A stretch of DNA of 34,802 nucleotides from Acidobacteriaceae bacterium (GTDB lineage Bacteria; Acidobacteriota; Terriglobia; Terriglobales; Acidobacteriaceae): assembly GCA_003166855.1 (NCBI GenBank), contig PMUM01000146.1:1-34802 (forward strand), written 5' to 3'. The stretch's first letter is position 1. Each line of letters begins with the position of its first letter. Of this stretch, positions 15,742 to 23,644 are shown one piece after another. The translations under genes were made by a program, and so were the position numbers. A model generated the notes under the pieces. It did not search any database. It had not been told where the DNA came from and was given only the letters and a program-made list of their open reading frames with translations.

Positions 15742-15972
15742 ATCGCCGCAGCCCATCAGCGGAATGGCTACTGCACCGAAGCCGTGCGAGTTCCTGTCGG
15801 CTGGGCACTTCAGAACCCAGCTGTGCGGGTTGTTGTTGCCCACGCTTTGCCCGGACTGACACCTTCGATTTGTGTGAGGGAGAAGTGTGGATTCGTGCTC
15901 GTCGGCCATGGACCTATTGACGACGGTATGCGCACGATTCGGTACGAGGCGACGCATCGGCCTTGCGCGTGA
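15742..15972 (+). pseudogene. C-terminal remnant of a GNAT acetyltransferase
   Basis: The frame reads IAAAHQRNGYCTEAVRVPVG, then WALQNPAVRVVVAHALPGLT and PSICVREKCGFVLVGHGPID. This is the acetyl-CoA-binding motif A and the following strand of RimJ/RimL-type GNAT proteins. The usual pyrophosphate loop R-x-x-G-Y-A/G-T-E-A is altered to RNGYCTEA. The N-terminal half of the domain (about 80-100 residues) is not found upstream in any frame, so the gene is truncated and probably inactive. It lies on the plus strand, alone, in a repeat-rich intergenic stretch before lysS. Confidence 0.65.
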
Positions 15973-16156
15973 AATCGGTCGTCCGCCAACCAATTCCACG
16001 CTGCAGGCCCGATCGATTTTCCACAGCCCTGCACAATAAAAAACTGTCCGATTGTGACGAACAACCTTGACCCAGCGAATAGAAAGCGGACAATCAACTC
16101 GTGCGCGCAAACCAGATCCAATCCGAAGCGCAAGCGGCCAACTCGGTCTGTGCCGC

Positions 16157-16261
16157 TAACTCCTTATTTCCCAAGATTTTACCCGCAAGTCCTTTCGATC
16201 CAAGATTTTGCGGGGATCAGGGCCCATACTCACCTCGTAACTACAACAGAATCAAGATTTT
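16157..16261. repeat. degenerate tandem repeats with a YCAAGATTTT core upstream of lysS
   Basis: CCAAGATTTT occurs at 16171-16180 and 16200-16209, and TCAAGATTTT at 16252-16261. The first two lie in roughly 29-nt units (ACTCCTTATTTCCCAAGATT and AAGTCCTTTCGATCCAAGAT) followed by ACCCGC or GCGGGG. The remaining 15973-16156 shows nothing assignable. The track lets lysS start at 16101 and read through this element, which I reject. Confidence 0.55.
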
Positions 16262-16337
16262 GCCGCGAGCGCTAAAAAAAAATTCGGATGCCTGCATTGG
16301 CGATGAAGCCTGCGCCGAACTGTCCAAACGCATTGTT

Positions 16338-16375
16338 TATAATCTCTCTTCCATCGCAAGCATTAAAAGGACTCC
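16338..16375 (+). promoter_or_regulatory. -10 box and ribosome binding site of lysS
   Basis: A perfect TATAAT (16338-16343) sits 33 nt upstream of the chosen TTG start. AAAAGGA lies about 6 nt before that start. I see no good -35 box at 16-18 nt. Together these favour the TTG at 16377 over the upstream in-frame start. Confidence 0.55.
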
Positions 16376-16376
16376 C

Positions 16377-17930
16377 TTGGCACTCGACGACCACATATAT
16401 AACCTGCGCCGCGAGAAGTTGAAGCAGATTGAGGCGCTCGGTCAGGCCACCTACCGCAGCAAGTACGAGTTCACCCACACCCTCGAGCAGATCCTGGCGG
16501 ACTACACTCCCAAAACCGCCGAGGAACTGGACCAGGCTCGCGTCAGCGTGCGCGTCGCCGGACGCATCATGGCGATCCGCCTCATGGGTAAGGCCGGATT
16601 CGCCCACCTGCAGCAGGGCGGCAAGCGGTTGCAGATCTACGTCAAGAAAGATGCCGTCGGCGACAAAGGCTTCGAGCTCTACAAACTCCTCGACCTCGGC
16701 GACCACATCGGCGTCAGCGGATACCTGTTCCGCACCCGCACCGGCGAACTCAGCGTCCACGTGGAAGAAATCACGTTCCTCAGCAAAGACCTGCTGCCTC
16801 TACCCGAGAAGTGGCATGGCCTGACCGACGTCGAACTGCGCTACCGCCAGCGCTACGTGGACCTGGTCATGAATCCGGAGGTGCGGGAAGTTTTTCTGAA
16901 ACGAACCAAGCTGTTGCAGTCGATGCGCCGCACCATGGAGGCGCACGGGTTCATTGAAGTGGAGACGCCGATGATGCAGCCCATCGCCGGCGGCGCCGTG
17001 GCGCGTCCGTTCGTCACCCACCACAACACCCTCGATATGGATCTTTATTTGCGCATCGCGCCCGAACTCTATCTCAAGCGGCTCGTCGTAGGCGGCTTCG
17101 ACCGCGTGTTCGAGATCAACCGCAACTTCCGCAACGAGGGGTTGGGATGGCGTTGGAATCCTGAGTTCACCATGCTCGAGGCCTATCAGGCCTATACCGA
17201 CTACCAGGGCATCATGAATCTCACCCAGGAAGTCATCACCGAAGCCGCGAAAGATGTAACCGGCGGCACCAAAACGAAATGGGGTGAGCAGGAAATCGAC
17301 TGGGCCAACTGGAATCGCATGACCATGCGGGAAGCCATCATTCACTATTGGCCGGACGCAGCCGGCGCGAAGCCCGAGATGAACGACTTCGCCACTAGCG
17401 AAGGCGTGAAGAAACTGGTGGACCGCTTCAACGCCGCGCACTCCCACATGGCGTATGAGGCGAATGCACCGGCAGGGAAGAACATCGCGGCGCTGTTCGA
17501 GGCCGTTGCCGAAGAGCATCTCACCCAGCCCACCATCATTTACGAATTTCCGACGTCCGTCTCTCCGCTGTCGAAGCAGAAGCCGGACGAGCCCGATTGG
17601 ACCGAGCGCTGGGAGATGTTCGCCGGCCAGATGGAGATCGCCAACGGCTTCAGCGAACTCAATGACCCGGAAGACCAGCGCCGCCGCTTCGAAGGCCAGC
17701 TGAAAGAACGCGATCGCGGGGACGACGAAGCCCATCAGATGGACGAAGACTACATCCGCGCGCTCTCGTACGGCATGCCGCCCGCGGGTGGTGTCGGCAT
17801 TGGTGTCGACCGCCTGTGCATGCTCCTGACCGACTCGCACACCATCCGCGACGTAATCCTGTTTCCGTTACTGCGCCCCGAAAAGGCCTCAACCACAGAG
17901 GACACGGAGGACGCCGGGGAAAAGCCGTAA
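16377..17930 (+). CDS. lysS: lysyl-tRNA synthetase, class II
   Basis: This cytoplasmic enzyme charges tRNA-Lys with lysine using ATP. I start it at the TTG at 16377 ([15 protein letters not shown]), giving 517 aa, because AAGGA precedes it and the first 92 residues of the track ORF read through repeats. The N-terminal OB fold ([40 protein letters not shown]) binds the anticodon. The class II core has motif 1 ([19 protein letters not shown]), motif 2 ([12 protein letters not shown]) with a longer [12 protein letters not shown] segment, and motif 3 ([15 protein letters not shown]). The last 15 or so residues ([14 protein letters not shown]) come from an ACCACAGAGGACACGGAGG-type repeat and are unlikely to be part of the ancestral protein. 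Confidence 0.96.
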   Translation: MALDDHIYNLRREKLKQIEALGQATYRSKYEFTHTLEQILADYTPKTAEELDQARVSVRVAGRIMAIRLMGKAGFAHLQQGGKRLQIYVKKDAVGDKGFELYKLLDLGDHIGVSGYLFRTRTGELSVHVEEITFLSKDLLPLPEKWHGLTDVELRYRQRYVDLVMNPEVREVFLKRTKLLQSMRRTMEAHGFIEVETPMMQPIAGGAVARPFVTHHNTLDMDLYLRIAPELYLKRLVVGGFDRVFEINRNFRNEGLGWRWNPEFTMLEAYQAYTDYQGIMNLTQEVITEAAKDVTGGTKTKWGEQEIDWANWNRMTMREAIIHYWPDAAGAKPEMNDFATSEGVKKLVDRFNAAHSHMAYEANAPAGKNIAALFEAVAEEHLTQPTIIYEFPTSVSPLSKQKPDEPDWTERWEMFAGQMEIANGFSELNDPEDQRRRFEGQLKERDRGDDEAHQMDEDYIRALSYGMPPAGGVGIGVDRLCMLLTDSHTIRDVILFPLLRPEKASTTEDTEDAGEKP

Positions 17931-17970
17931 GTCGGTTACTGTCATGGTATTAACTCGCCGGTACCTAGTA

Positions 17971-18072
17971 ATGCACTGTTAGTAGTGCATCCCAATTCCT
18001 ATACTAGTCCCATCAGTTTGGGCTCTGAAGTAGCAGCGCTGCCGTAGTGTCCAGGAAGCCCTGCGGGACACT
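17971..18072. terminator. two hairpins between convergent lysS and sorB
   Basis: ATGCACT-gttagt-AGTGCAT (17971-17990) and AGTGTCC-n13-GGACACT (18046-18072) lie in the 172-nt gap between two convergent genes. Neither has a clear U-tract, so they are only candidate bidirectional terminators. Confidence 0.35.
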
Positions 18073-18102
18073 GGGTCGGTGGCGCTTTGCTTTTGGGGCC
18101 CG

Positions 18103-18486
18103 CTACTTCGCTGTTTTCGTCTCGCTGTTCTTGACGGATGCTTTCCCAGTAGAAGTCCGCGGCGGCTCGTACGGCGGCTGGTCGGGGCCGAAGTTCGCAC
18201 TCAGGTAGTCGATCAAGGGATCGTGATCGTTGGCATCAACGAGCGCACCCCACTTCATCATCTTGTCGACTTCCTTCGTCCACGCAGCTTTGCTGAGCCG
18301 CTGCTGCAGGATGATGCGCGCCTCATGACACTCCAGACAGGACGTCGTGGCCTTGGCTTGCATAGCGCCGGCAGGCAGATCTTCGGTTGCCTTCTGTGAC
18401 CACGCGAACGTCGACGTTAGCGCCAAGGTAATAACCGCAAGGGTAGCGCACACCAGCACGGGTCTCGACCTCACTCTATGCGACAT
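18103..18486 (-). CDS. sorB: monohaem c-type cytochrome, SorB-like partner of the sulfite dehydrogenase
   Basis: The 127 aa protein has a basic N-terminus and a hydrophobic signal segment (VLVCATLAVITLALTSTFAW). It has a single haem-binding CLECH motif near residue 50 and the later segment WTKEVDKMMKWGALVDANDH, whose Met residues could supply the distal haem ligand. It ends in a polar, Lys/Thr-rich tail. In this family such cytochromes accept electrons from the molybdenum subunit in the periplasm and pass them to the respiratory chain. The gene overlaps the end of the sulfite dehydrogenase gene by 11 nt, so the two proteins are almost certainly made together. Confidence 0.8.
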   Translation of the reverse strand: MSHRVRSRPVLVCATLAVITLALTSTFAWSQKATEDLPAGAMQAKATTSCLECHEARIILQQRLSKAAWTKEVDKMMKWGALVDANDHDPLIDYLSANFGPDQPPYEPPRTSTGKASVKNSETKTAK

Positions 18487-19642
18487 GGATCTTCACCTGA
18501 TCAGCGGCGTTGTACAGATACCCGCTTGGATTCCACACGGGCGCAGCCGGCTGAGTTCGTCCCAGCGAGTCGGTAGCCCGCGACAGGATGTTGTAGTCGC
18601 CGCTCCTCGCCTTCCACTCGTAGCTCCAGAGCCGCCAGGCGTAGTGGGCTTGGTCATGTCCGAGGGCGGCGGGATTCCAACTCTTGCCGCCATCGGTGGA
18701 GACCTCGACCTTCACGACGTCGGCCTCACCTGCCCATGCCGCTCCGTGGACCGCGACCCTTCCCGACTTGAGGCTTGCGCCATCGAGCGGGCCCGAGATC
18801 ACCGACTTCACGCTCAATGCGGTCAGCGGGTGAGTATCTTCGGGCTTCACCGCGTCGCCAGGTTTGCCCGGCTGGTTGGGGAAGCGGTATGCAGGACTCA
18901 TGAAGTTGCCGGCGAATTCCGAATCGAGGACCTTGATCTCGGTCAGCCACTTGCACGATGCCGCCCCGATCCAGCCGGGCACCAGCGCGCGCGCTGGGAA
19001 GCCGTGATGCTTGGTGAGTGGCGTGCCATTCATGTGTGTAGCCACTAGAGTGTCGGCGTCGAGCGCCTTCTCGATTGGGATGCTGCGAATGAATGGCGGA
19101 ACTTTGCCCGGGACTTCATCAAGTCCGCGGAACATGATGTGCTTGCCCGTGCTCTTGACCTCGGCGCGCCGCAGCACGTCTCGCAGTCGCGGACCAGAGA
19201 AGCGTGCCGTGCTGACCGCTCCCTTGCCCCACTGAATGCCGGGAACCTGCGGACGGTGCAGACTCCGTCCGTTGCCAGCGCATTCCAGCGTGTTGACTAC
19301 GGAATGAGTCTCGAACTTGGAGAGTTCGGAGAGAGTCAACGTGAAGGGCTTCTCGACTTCGCCGCCGACGGTGAGCCGCCAGTCGTCTCGGCTAAGTTCG
19401 CTGGGTTCGTGCATGTGGTTGCGCACGAAGAAGTGCGGCACGGGCGTGAGCCAGGTGTTGAAGTACTCGACCGGAGTCTCCAGATCGACGAACCGGAAGG
19501 ATCGAACGATCATTCCATCTTCGCCCGGAACATCGATCGATCCGCTCTGCGCGGTGCTCGCCCACGACAAGAGAGACGGAGAAGCGCCGATTGCGAGCGC
19601 GGCGCCGGACATCTGCTTCATGAAGTAGCGTCTTGAGTTCAT
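18476..19642 (-). CDS. sorA: Tat-exported sulfite dehydrogenase molybdenum subunit (SorA/SoxC type)
   Basis: This enzyme would oxidise sulfite to sulfate in the periplasm at a molybdopterin centre. The 388 aa precursor begins MNSRRYFMKQMSGAALAIGA, a twin-arginine signal (S-R-R-x-F-M-K). The sulfite-oxidase fold shows FFVRNHMHEP, then VVNTLECAGNGRSLHRPQVP with the Cys that ligates molybdenum, GIQWGKGAVSTARFSGPRLR, and HHGFPARALVPGWIGAASCK. The C-terminal dimerisation domain is present (ADVVKVEVSTDGGKSWNPAA). There is no cytochrome b5 domain. It overlaps the SorB-like cytochrome gene. Other substrates of this fold (for example protein-methionine sulfoxide, as in MsrP) are less likely because of the cytochrome partner. 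I see no strong Shine-Dalgarno sequence. Confidence 0.88.
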   Translation of the reverse strand: MNSRRYFMKQMSGAALAIGASPSLLSWASTAQSGSIDVPGEDGMIVRSFRFVDLETPVEYFNTWLTPVPHFFVRNHMHEPSELSRDDWRLTVGGEVEKPFTLTLSELSKFETHSVVNTLECAGNGRSLHRPQVPGIQWGKGAVSTARFSGPRLRDVLRRAEVKSTGKHIMFRGLDEVPGKVPPFIRSIPIEKALDADTLVATHMNGTPLTKHHGFPARALVPGWIGAASCKWLTEIKVLDSEFAGNFMSPAYRFPNQPGKPGDAVKPEDTHPLTALSVKSVISGPLDGASLKSGRVAVHGAAWAGEADVVKVEVSTDGGKSWNPAALGHDQAHYAWRLWSYEWKARSGDYNILSRATDSLGRTQPAAPVWNPSGYLYNAADQVKIHVA

Positions 19643-19704
19643 AGAGTGTCAGCAGTTGAGTATGCCATCCGATTCTGGGACCAAGGTGATTTAGGTTAGC
19701 ACCG

Positions 19705-19740
19705 CCGGCCCGGAAAAGGAGAGTGCCAAAACCGGGCCGG
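19705..19740. terminator. hairpin upstream of the sulfite dehydrogenase gene
   Basis: A perfect 9-bp GC stem, CCGGCCCGG (19705-19713) / CCGGGCCGG (19732-19740), with an 18-nt loop lies in the porin-sorA gap. It may work with the next hairpin to separate porin and sorAB expression, or be another repeat element. Confidence 0.4.
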
Positions 19741-19795
19741 CAGTGTTTCCGAAGGGAAGGTGTCCCTCAGAAGGTCGAGAGGCCGTTAAACCAGA

Positions 19796-19828
19796 GTGGT
19801 CCCGCGTCAAAGACTGGCGCGGGACCAC
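19796..19828 (-). terminator. likely terminator of the porin gene
   Basis: A perfect 11-bp stem, GTGGTCCCGCG / CGCGGGACCAC with an 11-nt loop, begins 8 nt after the porin stop codon. On the minus strand it is followed by TCTGGTTTAA, a weak T-rich tail. Confidence 0.6.
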
Positions 19829-19835
19829 CGTCGGT

Positions 19836-21674
19836 CTACGGCAAGTAGTAACGGAACGAAGTGAAGATCATGTTGTCGATTCCGTGCGGTTGTCCGCCAA
19901 CACCGGACCACGCGTTACGAGTGACGTACGCATAGTCGGCGCCGAACTGGAATCTGCCCCGGGGACCGTTATAGAACTTGTACCAGAAGCCCGCGGTGCC
20001 CTCGATAACCGCACGCGTGTCGGCGGTGCAATTGGCGAGGCCAGTCGGGCTGAATCCACCGGAGCCCGGCAGTACTTCGGCATAGCACCCAGAATTGACG
20101 AAGGTGGGTGCACCGTAGCCGACCAGAGTGCCGGCACCTTTGTTTCCGAGCGGATCGTAGCTGACCGCACGTGAAGCGTACTCGACGCCACCGTACCCGA
20201 CGAAGTCAAGCTTCTTTGTGACCTTCACCTCGAGGGTGGTCAGGCCTTCCAGGTTTTTGAGCAAATGAAGGGTTCCGTTGCCATTGATCGCGACATCCGA
20301 AAGACCCGCCGGAGCGTAACGTCCGATTCCGCTGCCGCCGAAGCCTTTTACGCCAAACGTGACACGCTTGGCGAAATTCCAGCGCGCGCTCGCACCCAAG
20401 CCACCCGATTCTTTCGAAGAACTGAAAGCGTCGGCCACCGAAGCCACGCCGGCCGCTGCGCCGCCGCAAGATTGTGTAGCGAGCACCTCAGCGCAAGGGA
20501 ATACGCGGACGGTGAAGCGGTCAATGAGCCCAAAGACTTCATAGTGGCCGAAGCCCGGATCGAAGGCAATCTTCGCAATGATATCGGGCGCAGGATTGAA
20601 GGAGTAATTTGCGGTGGTGTTGTAGCTGTTGCTGGCGCCCGCTTCGCCGAGCAGGTAGTTGGACGCGTTGCCATGTGTGGTGAGCGTGGCCTGCGGGTTC
20701 TCAACGGCGAATGCAATGGCAACCTTGTCGCCGAAGCTCTTGGTGAGGCGGATGCCGTACTGGCGGGCGAAGACGAAGCCGACGTTATACGAGGGATCGA
20801 TGGTCTTGGGACGGGCGTCGTTGGTTCGGCCGAGATCGTCGTCAGGAGAGATGCCATGGCCGTTTTCGGTGACAAGACTCCACACCTGCCCACCGAGGAA
20901 GGACCAGCCATTGTCGAACTTGGCCTGGGCCCACGCTTGGCGGAGACGGAGAGTGTAGCTATTGGTCTGGTTCGAGTTGGACGTTACGCCGGCAGAAAGG
21001 AAGTCGGCGGAGACATAGCTGGAAAGCTCGACGTTTTTCACACGGCCATTGACGAAGGCAGTCACCTTTGATTGGCGACCTGAGCCGAAGAACTCGGGCA
21101 TCCGGCTCTGAGAAGCGCCGGGCATCGTCAGAGAGTTGTAGGGCGTGGAGAGGTCTGCGGCGAGCGCTCGCGACCGTCGGATGAAAGCCGCTTCCGCATA
21201 ACCACCGGGAGTGATGTTGATGCCGCGGAAGTGGATGGTGACGGGACCTTCCATCTGCTTGTTGAAGGTTTGCGGTGTGTCATCAGGGTTGGGAGTCTGG
21301 CTGGGAGCGGCATCCTGCTGGACCGGACTGATGGCATTGAGGCCTTCGACGCCGAGTGATGCGACTTGCTTCGCTGGACTTGCGGGAGTCTTTTCGACCG
21401 CATTGATTACAGCCTGCTGGGTTTCCTGCAGAGCCTGCTGGCGCTGGAGTTGCTGGGTGAGTTGCTGAATCTGGAGCTGCTGTGCGGCCAAGGCATCTTT
21501 CAGAGCCTGGACGTCAGCGGCGGTGACTGGAGGAGGAGCCGGGGCTGCGGCTGCCGCCGCCGCAGGTCCGTTTGCGGGAGCAGCGTTCGATGCTACCTGA
21601 GTTTGTGCCCAAGCGCCGGCAGTCAGTGCTGCCAGCGTAAGAGTTGTGAAGAGTAAGTTCTGGTTAAGTTTCAT
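19836..21674 (-). CDS. outer-membrane porin with an N-terminal coiled coil (DcaP-like)
   Basis: I start it at the ATG at 21674 (MKLNQNLLFTTLTLAALTAG), with a clear signal peptide and AAGGAGAGG upstream, giving 612 aa. The track start at 21860 lies upstream of the probable promoter. After an Ala/Pro-rich linker, residues around 55-95 form a Gln/Leu coiled coil (QQLQIQQLTQQLQRQQALQE). The remainder alternates short polar and aromatic strands typical of a beta barrel (RLRQAWAQAKFDNGWSFLGG, PGFGHYEVFGLIDRFTVRVF) and ends in FTSFRYYLP. Coiled coil plus barrel resembles DcaP-type trimeric porins. Its place between the ABC importer and the sulfite dehydrogenase suggests outer-membrane entry for the same anionic solute. 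Confidence 0.8.
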   Translation of the reverse strand: MKLNQNLLFTTLTLAALTAGAWAQTQVASNAAPANGPAAAAAAAPAPPPVTAADVQALKDALAAQQLQIQQLTQQLQRQQALQETQQAVINAVEKTPASPAKQVASLGVEGLNAISPVQQDAAPSQTPNPDDTPQTFNKQMEGPVTIHFRGINITPGGYAEAAFIRRSRALAADLSTPYNSLTMPGASQSRMPEFFGSGRQSKVTAFVNGRVKNVELSSYVSADFLSAGVTSNSNQTNSYTLRLRQAWAQAKFDNGWSFLGGQVWSLVTENGHGISPDDDLGRTNDARPKTIDPSYNVGFVFARQYGIRLTKSFGDKVAIAFAVENPQATLTTHGNASNYLLGEAGASNSYNTTANYSFNPAPDIIAKIAFDPGFGHYEVFGLIDRFTVRVFPCAEVLATQSCGGAAAGVASVADAFSSSKESGGLGASARWNFAKRVTFGVKGFGGSGIGRYAPAGLSDVAINGNGTLHLLKNLEGLTTLEVKVTKKLDFVGYGGVEYASRAVSYDPLGNKGAGTLVGYGAPTFVNSGCYAEVLPGSGGFSPTGLANCTADTRAVIEGTAGFWYKFYNGPRGRFQFGADYAYVTRNAWSGVGGQPHGIDNMIFTSFRYYLP

Positions 21675-21804
21675 GGAAGTACAGTCCTCTCCTTTTAGGT
21701 TTGTTCTTGCACTGCGACTTCGCGGGGGATACGGCGGGAAACGGTTCGTCGCCGGCGGCAAATTCATCGCGATCGTCTCTGCCAGCTCGTTTTCTTGAAG
21801 TATT
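21675..21804 (-). other. 5' leader of the porin mRNA
   Basis: About 125 nt lie between the probable -10 box and the porin ATG. The leader holds a GC-rich middle (TGCCGCCGGCGACGAACCG) and ends in the purine-rich AAAAGGAGAGG ribosome site. I do not recognise a known riboswitch in it. Confidence 0.35.
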
Positions 21805-21833
21805 ACTATAAACATAATAGAGATACTTGTAAA
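21805..21833 (-). promoter_or_regulatory. strong sigma70-like promoter of the porin gene, with possible Rrf2 operator
   Basis: On the minus strand TTTACA (21833-21828) and TATAGT (21810-21805) are 17 nt apart; each matches consensus at 5 of 6 positions. It sits in an AT-rich island. The spacer and -10 box read TCTCTATTATGTTTATAGT, resembling TGTCTATTACTTCTCTATAC over the rrf2 promoter. Confidence 0.65.
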
Positions 21834-21905
21834 TACTCTAGATGTCTTTTTTCGTTTCAAAATAATCTGGTTTCAGGGAGAGCCGGGGGATGCGCTCTGA
21901 GAGTT

Positions 21906-22667
21906 CTAGGTAGCGGGCGTCAGCCCCCATTTATTCTGCAAATGACGTTCCATCCCTTTGAAGACAATGCCGTCGACCACATAGCCGATGGCGATAATCA
22001 GGATCATGACGGCGATGACCGCGCTCATGTCGTTCAGGTCGCGGCCCATCATCAGGACCTGGCCGAGTCCGAGACTTAGGTAGAGCATCTCGGCGGTGAT
22101 CAGCGAGCGCCAGGCGAAAGCCCAGCCCTGTTTGAGTCCGGAGACGATGAACGGCAGACTAGCCGGCAACAGCACGTACCAGAACAGCTTGAATCCCTTG
22201 GCGCCAAGGTTGCGTCCGGCTTGGCCGAAGATCTTAGGCATCTGCTTGCGGCCGTCTTCCATCGCCAGAGTGACAGAGAGCAGCGAGCCCATGATCACCA
22301 CGAAGAGGATGGCGTTCTGATTGAGCCCGAACCATAGCAGGGCCAGCGGCCACCAGCAGATGCTGGGCAAGCTTTGCAGGCTGACCAGCAAGCCGCCCAT
22401 GGTTTCTTCGAGGAACTTGTTACTGGCCACTCCAAGGCCGAGGATCATGCCGAGGATGACCGAGATGCCGTACCCGATCACGACGCGCTGCATGCTGACG
22501 CGGATCGCGATCATGTAGCTGTGATCCTGGAATCCGGCGTACAGGGCTTGGCCGACGCCCCAGGGCGTGGGGAACAGGTACGGCGGCCAGATCTTTAATT
22601 CCGCGAGCAAAGTCCACAGGCCGAAGAGCGCGGCGTAGAAGATGATGTAGTGGGCGGCACGTTTCAT
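21906..22667 (-). CDS. ssuC: ABC transporter permease, SsuC/TauC/NrtB type
   Basis: This is the inner-membrane channel subunit of an importer for sulfonates, nitrate or similar anions. The 253 aa protein has about six helices. The BPD-transport (EAA) loop that docks on the ATPase reads FGQAGRNLGAKGFKLFWYVL followed by LPASLPFIVSGLKQGWAFAW. Its ATG overlaps the ssuB stop as ATGA, so it is coupled to the ATPase. It is the last gene of the rrf2-ssuABC unit; the porin follows after 231 nt with its own promoter. Sulfonate versus other substrates cannot be settled from the permease alone. Confidence 0.9.
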   Translation of the reverse strand: MKRAAHYIIFYAALFGLWTLLAELKIWPPYLFPTPWGVGQALYAGFQDHSYMIAIRVSMQRVVIGYGISVILGMILGLGVASNKFLEETMGGLLVSLQSLPSICWWPLALLWFGLNQNAILFVVIMGSLLSVTLAMEDGRKQMPKIFGQAGRNLGAKGFKLFWYVLLPASLPFIVSGLKQGWAFAWRSLITAEMLYLSLGLGQVLMMGRDLNDMSAVIAVMILIIAIGYVVDGIVFKGMERHLQNKWGLTPAT

Positions 22668-23644
22668 ATTCTGGACCCCGCTTCCGCAGGTGTTTTCACG
22701 TGCGGCTTCACGCCTTCTTCGTATTCGGCTTCGAGCGAGCGGTTAATTTCGTCGCGCAACTCGTCGAGGATTTCGCGGGCGGCGCGGGCGACGGTCGGAT
22801 CTTCGAGATGACGTGGACGCGGCAAATCCACAGGGAATTCGCTCTTCACGCGTCCTGGACGGAAGGTGAGCAGAACCACGCGATCGCCGAGGCGAACGGC
22901 TTCGCGGACGTTGTGTGTCACAAAGATGATGGTGCGTCCGCTTTCGCTCCAGATGCGCTCCAGTTCGTCGTGCAGCAGGTCGCGGGTCTGAGCGTCGAGG
23001 GCAGCGAAAGGCTCGTCCATGAGGAGGACGTCAGGTTCGGTGGCGAGGGCGCGGGCGATGGCGACGCGCTGGCGCATGCCGCCGGAAAGCTGGTGGATGT
23101 AGCTCTTTTCAAATTTGGCCAGATGCACCAGGCGCAGGTAATAGCGGGTCTTCTCTTCACGCTCGGCCTTGGGAATGCCTTTCATCTTCATGCCGAATTC
23201 GACATTCTGGCCGACGGTGAGCCACGGGAACAGACCGTGATCCTGGAAAATCAGGATGCGGTCGGTGCCCGGTCCTTGCACGGGCTTGCCGTCGATCAGG
23301 ACTTGCCCAGAGGTCTGGGGTTGCAGGCCCGCGATCAGGTGCAGCAACGTGGACTTGCCGCAACCGGACGGGCCGACGATGCAGACAAATTCTCCGGCAC
23401 GCACTTGCAGATTGATGTTGTCGAGAGCGAGCAGGCGTTCTCCGCTCTGGATGCGGTAGCTGAGGCAGATCTCGCTGAGGCCGACCTTGGAAATCTGCGA
23501 CGAAACGTTGTGCGCAGGGCGCGCAATCGAAATGGGGCCTGCCTTACTTCCAGGAGCCCCGGCGCGGGCAGGGAAGCGCGGGTCCAAGCCAGGACCCGCG
23601 GGAATCGGAAACTGGCTGGGGAATTTCTGCACGTTCGTGCTCAT
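22664..23644 (-). CDS. ssuB: ABC transporter ATP-binding protein, SsuB/TauB type
   Basis: This is the cytoplasmic ATPase that powers the importer. It has a complete set of motifs: Walker A VGPSGCGKSTLLHLIAG, Q-loop LIFQDHGLFPWLT, signature LSGGMRQRVAIARALA, Walker B VLLMDEPFAALD and H-loop FVTHNV. At 326 aa it is longer than the usual 250-270. About 55 extra residues precede the domain (MSTNVQKFPSQFPIPAGPGL and on) and may be a linker of unknown purpose. It is joined to ssuA and ssuC by 4-nt ATGA overlaps on both sides. Confidence 0.93.
   Translation of the reverse strand: MSTNVQKFPSQFPIPAGPGLDPRFPARAGAPGSKAGPISIARPAHNVSSQISKVGLSEICLSYRIQSGERLLALDNINLQVRAGEFVCIVGPSGCGKSTLLHLIAGLQPQTSGQVLIDGKPVQGPGTDRILIFQDHGLFPWLTVGQNVEFGMKMKGIPKAEREEKTRYYLRLVHLAKFEKSYIHQLSGGMRQRVAIARALATEPDVLLMDEPFAALDAQTRDLLHDELERIWSESGRTIIFVTHNVREAVRLGDRVVLLTFRPGRVKSEFPVDLPRPRHLEDPTVARAAREILDELRDEINRSLEAEYEEGVKPHVKTPAEAGSRI

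Noticed and set aside
16101-16376. 92-residue N-terminal extension of lysS
   Set aside because: It reads through repeats, has no LysRS similarity, and a better start with AAGGA follows at 16377.
16800-17840. 346 aa minus-strand ORF
   Set aside because: Exactly antisense to the conserved catalytic core of lysS; a GC-rich shadow frame.
21675-21860. Upstream extension of the porin ORF
   Set aside because: It lies over the promoter and leader; the signal peptide and ribosome site support the start at 21674.
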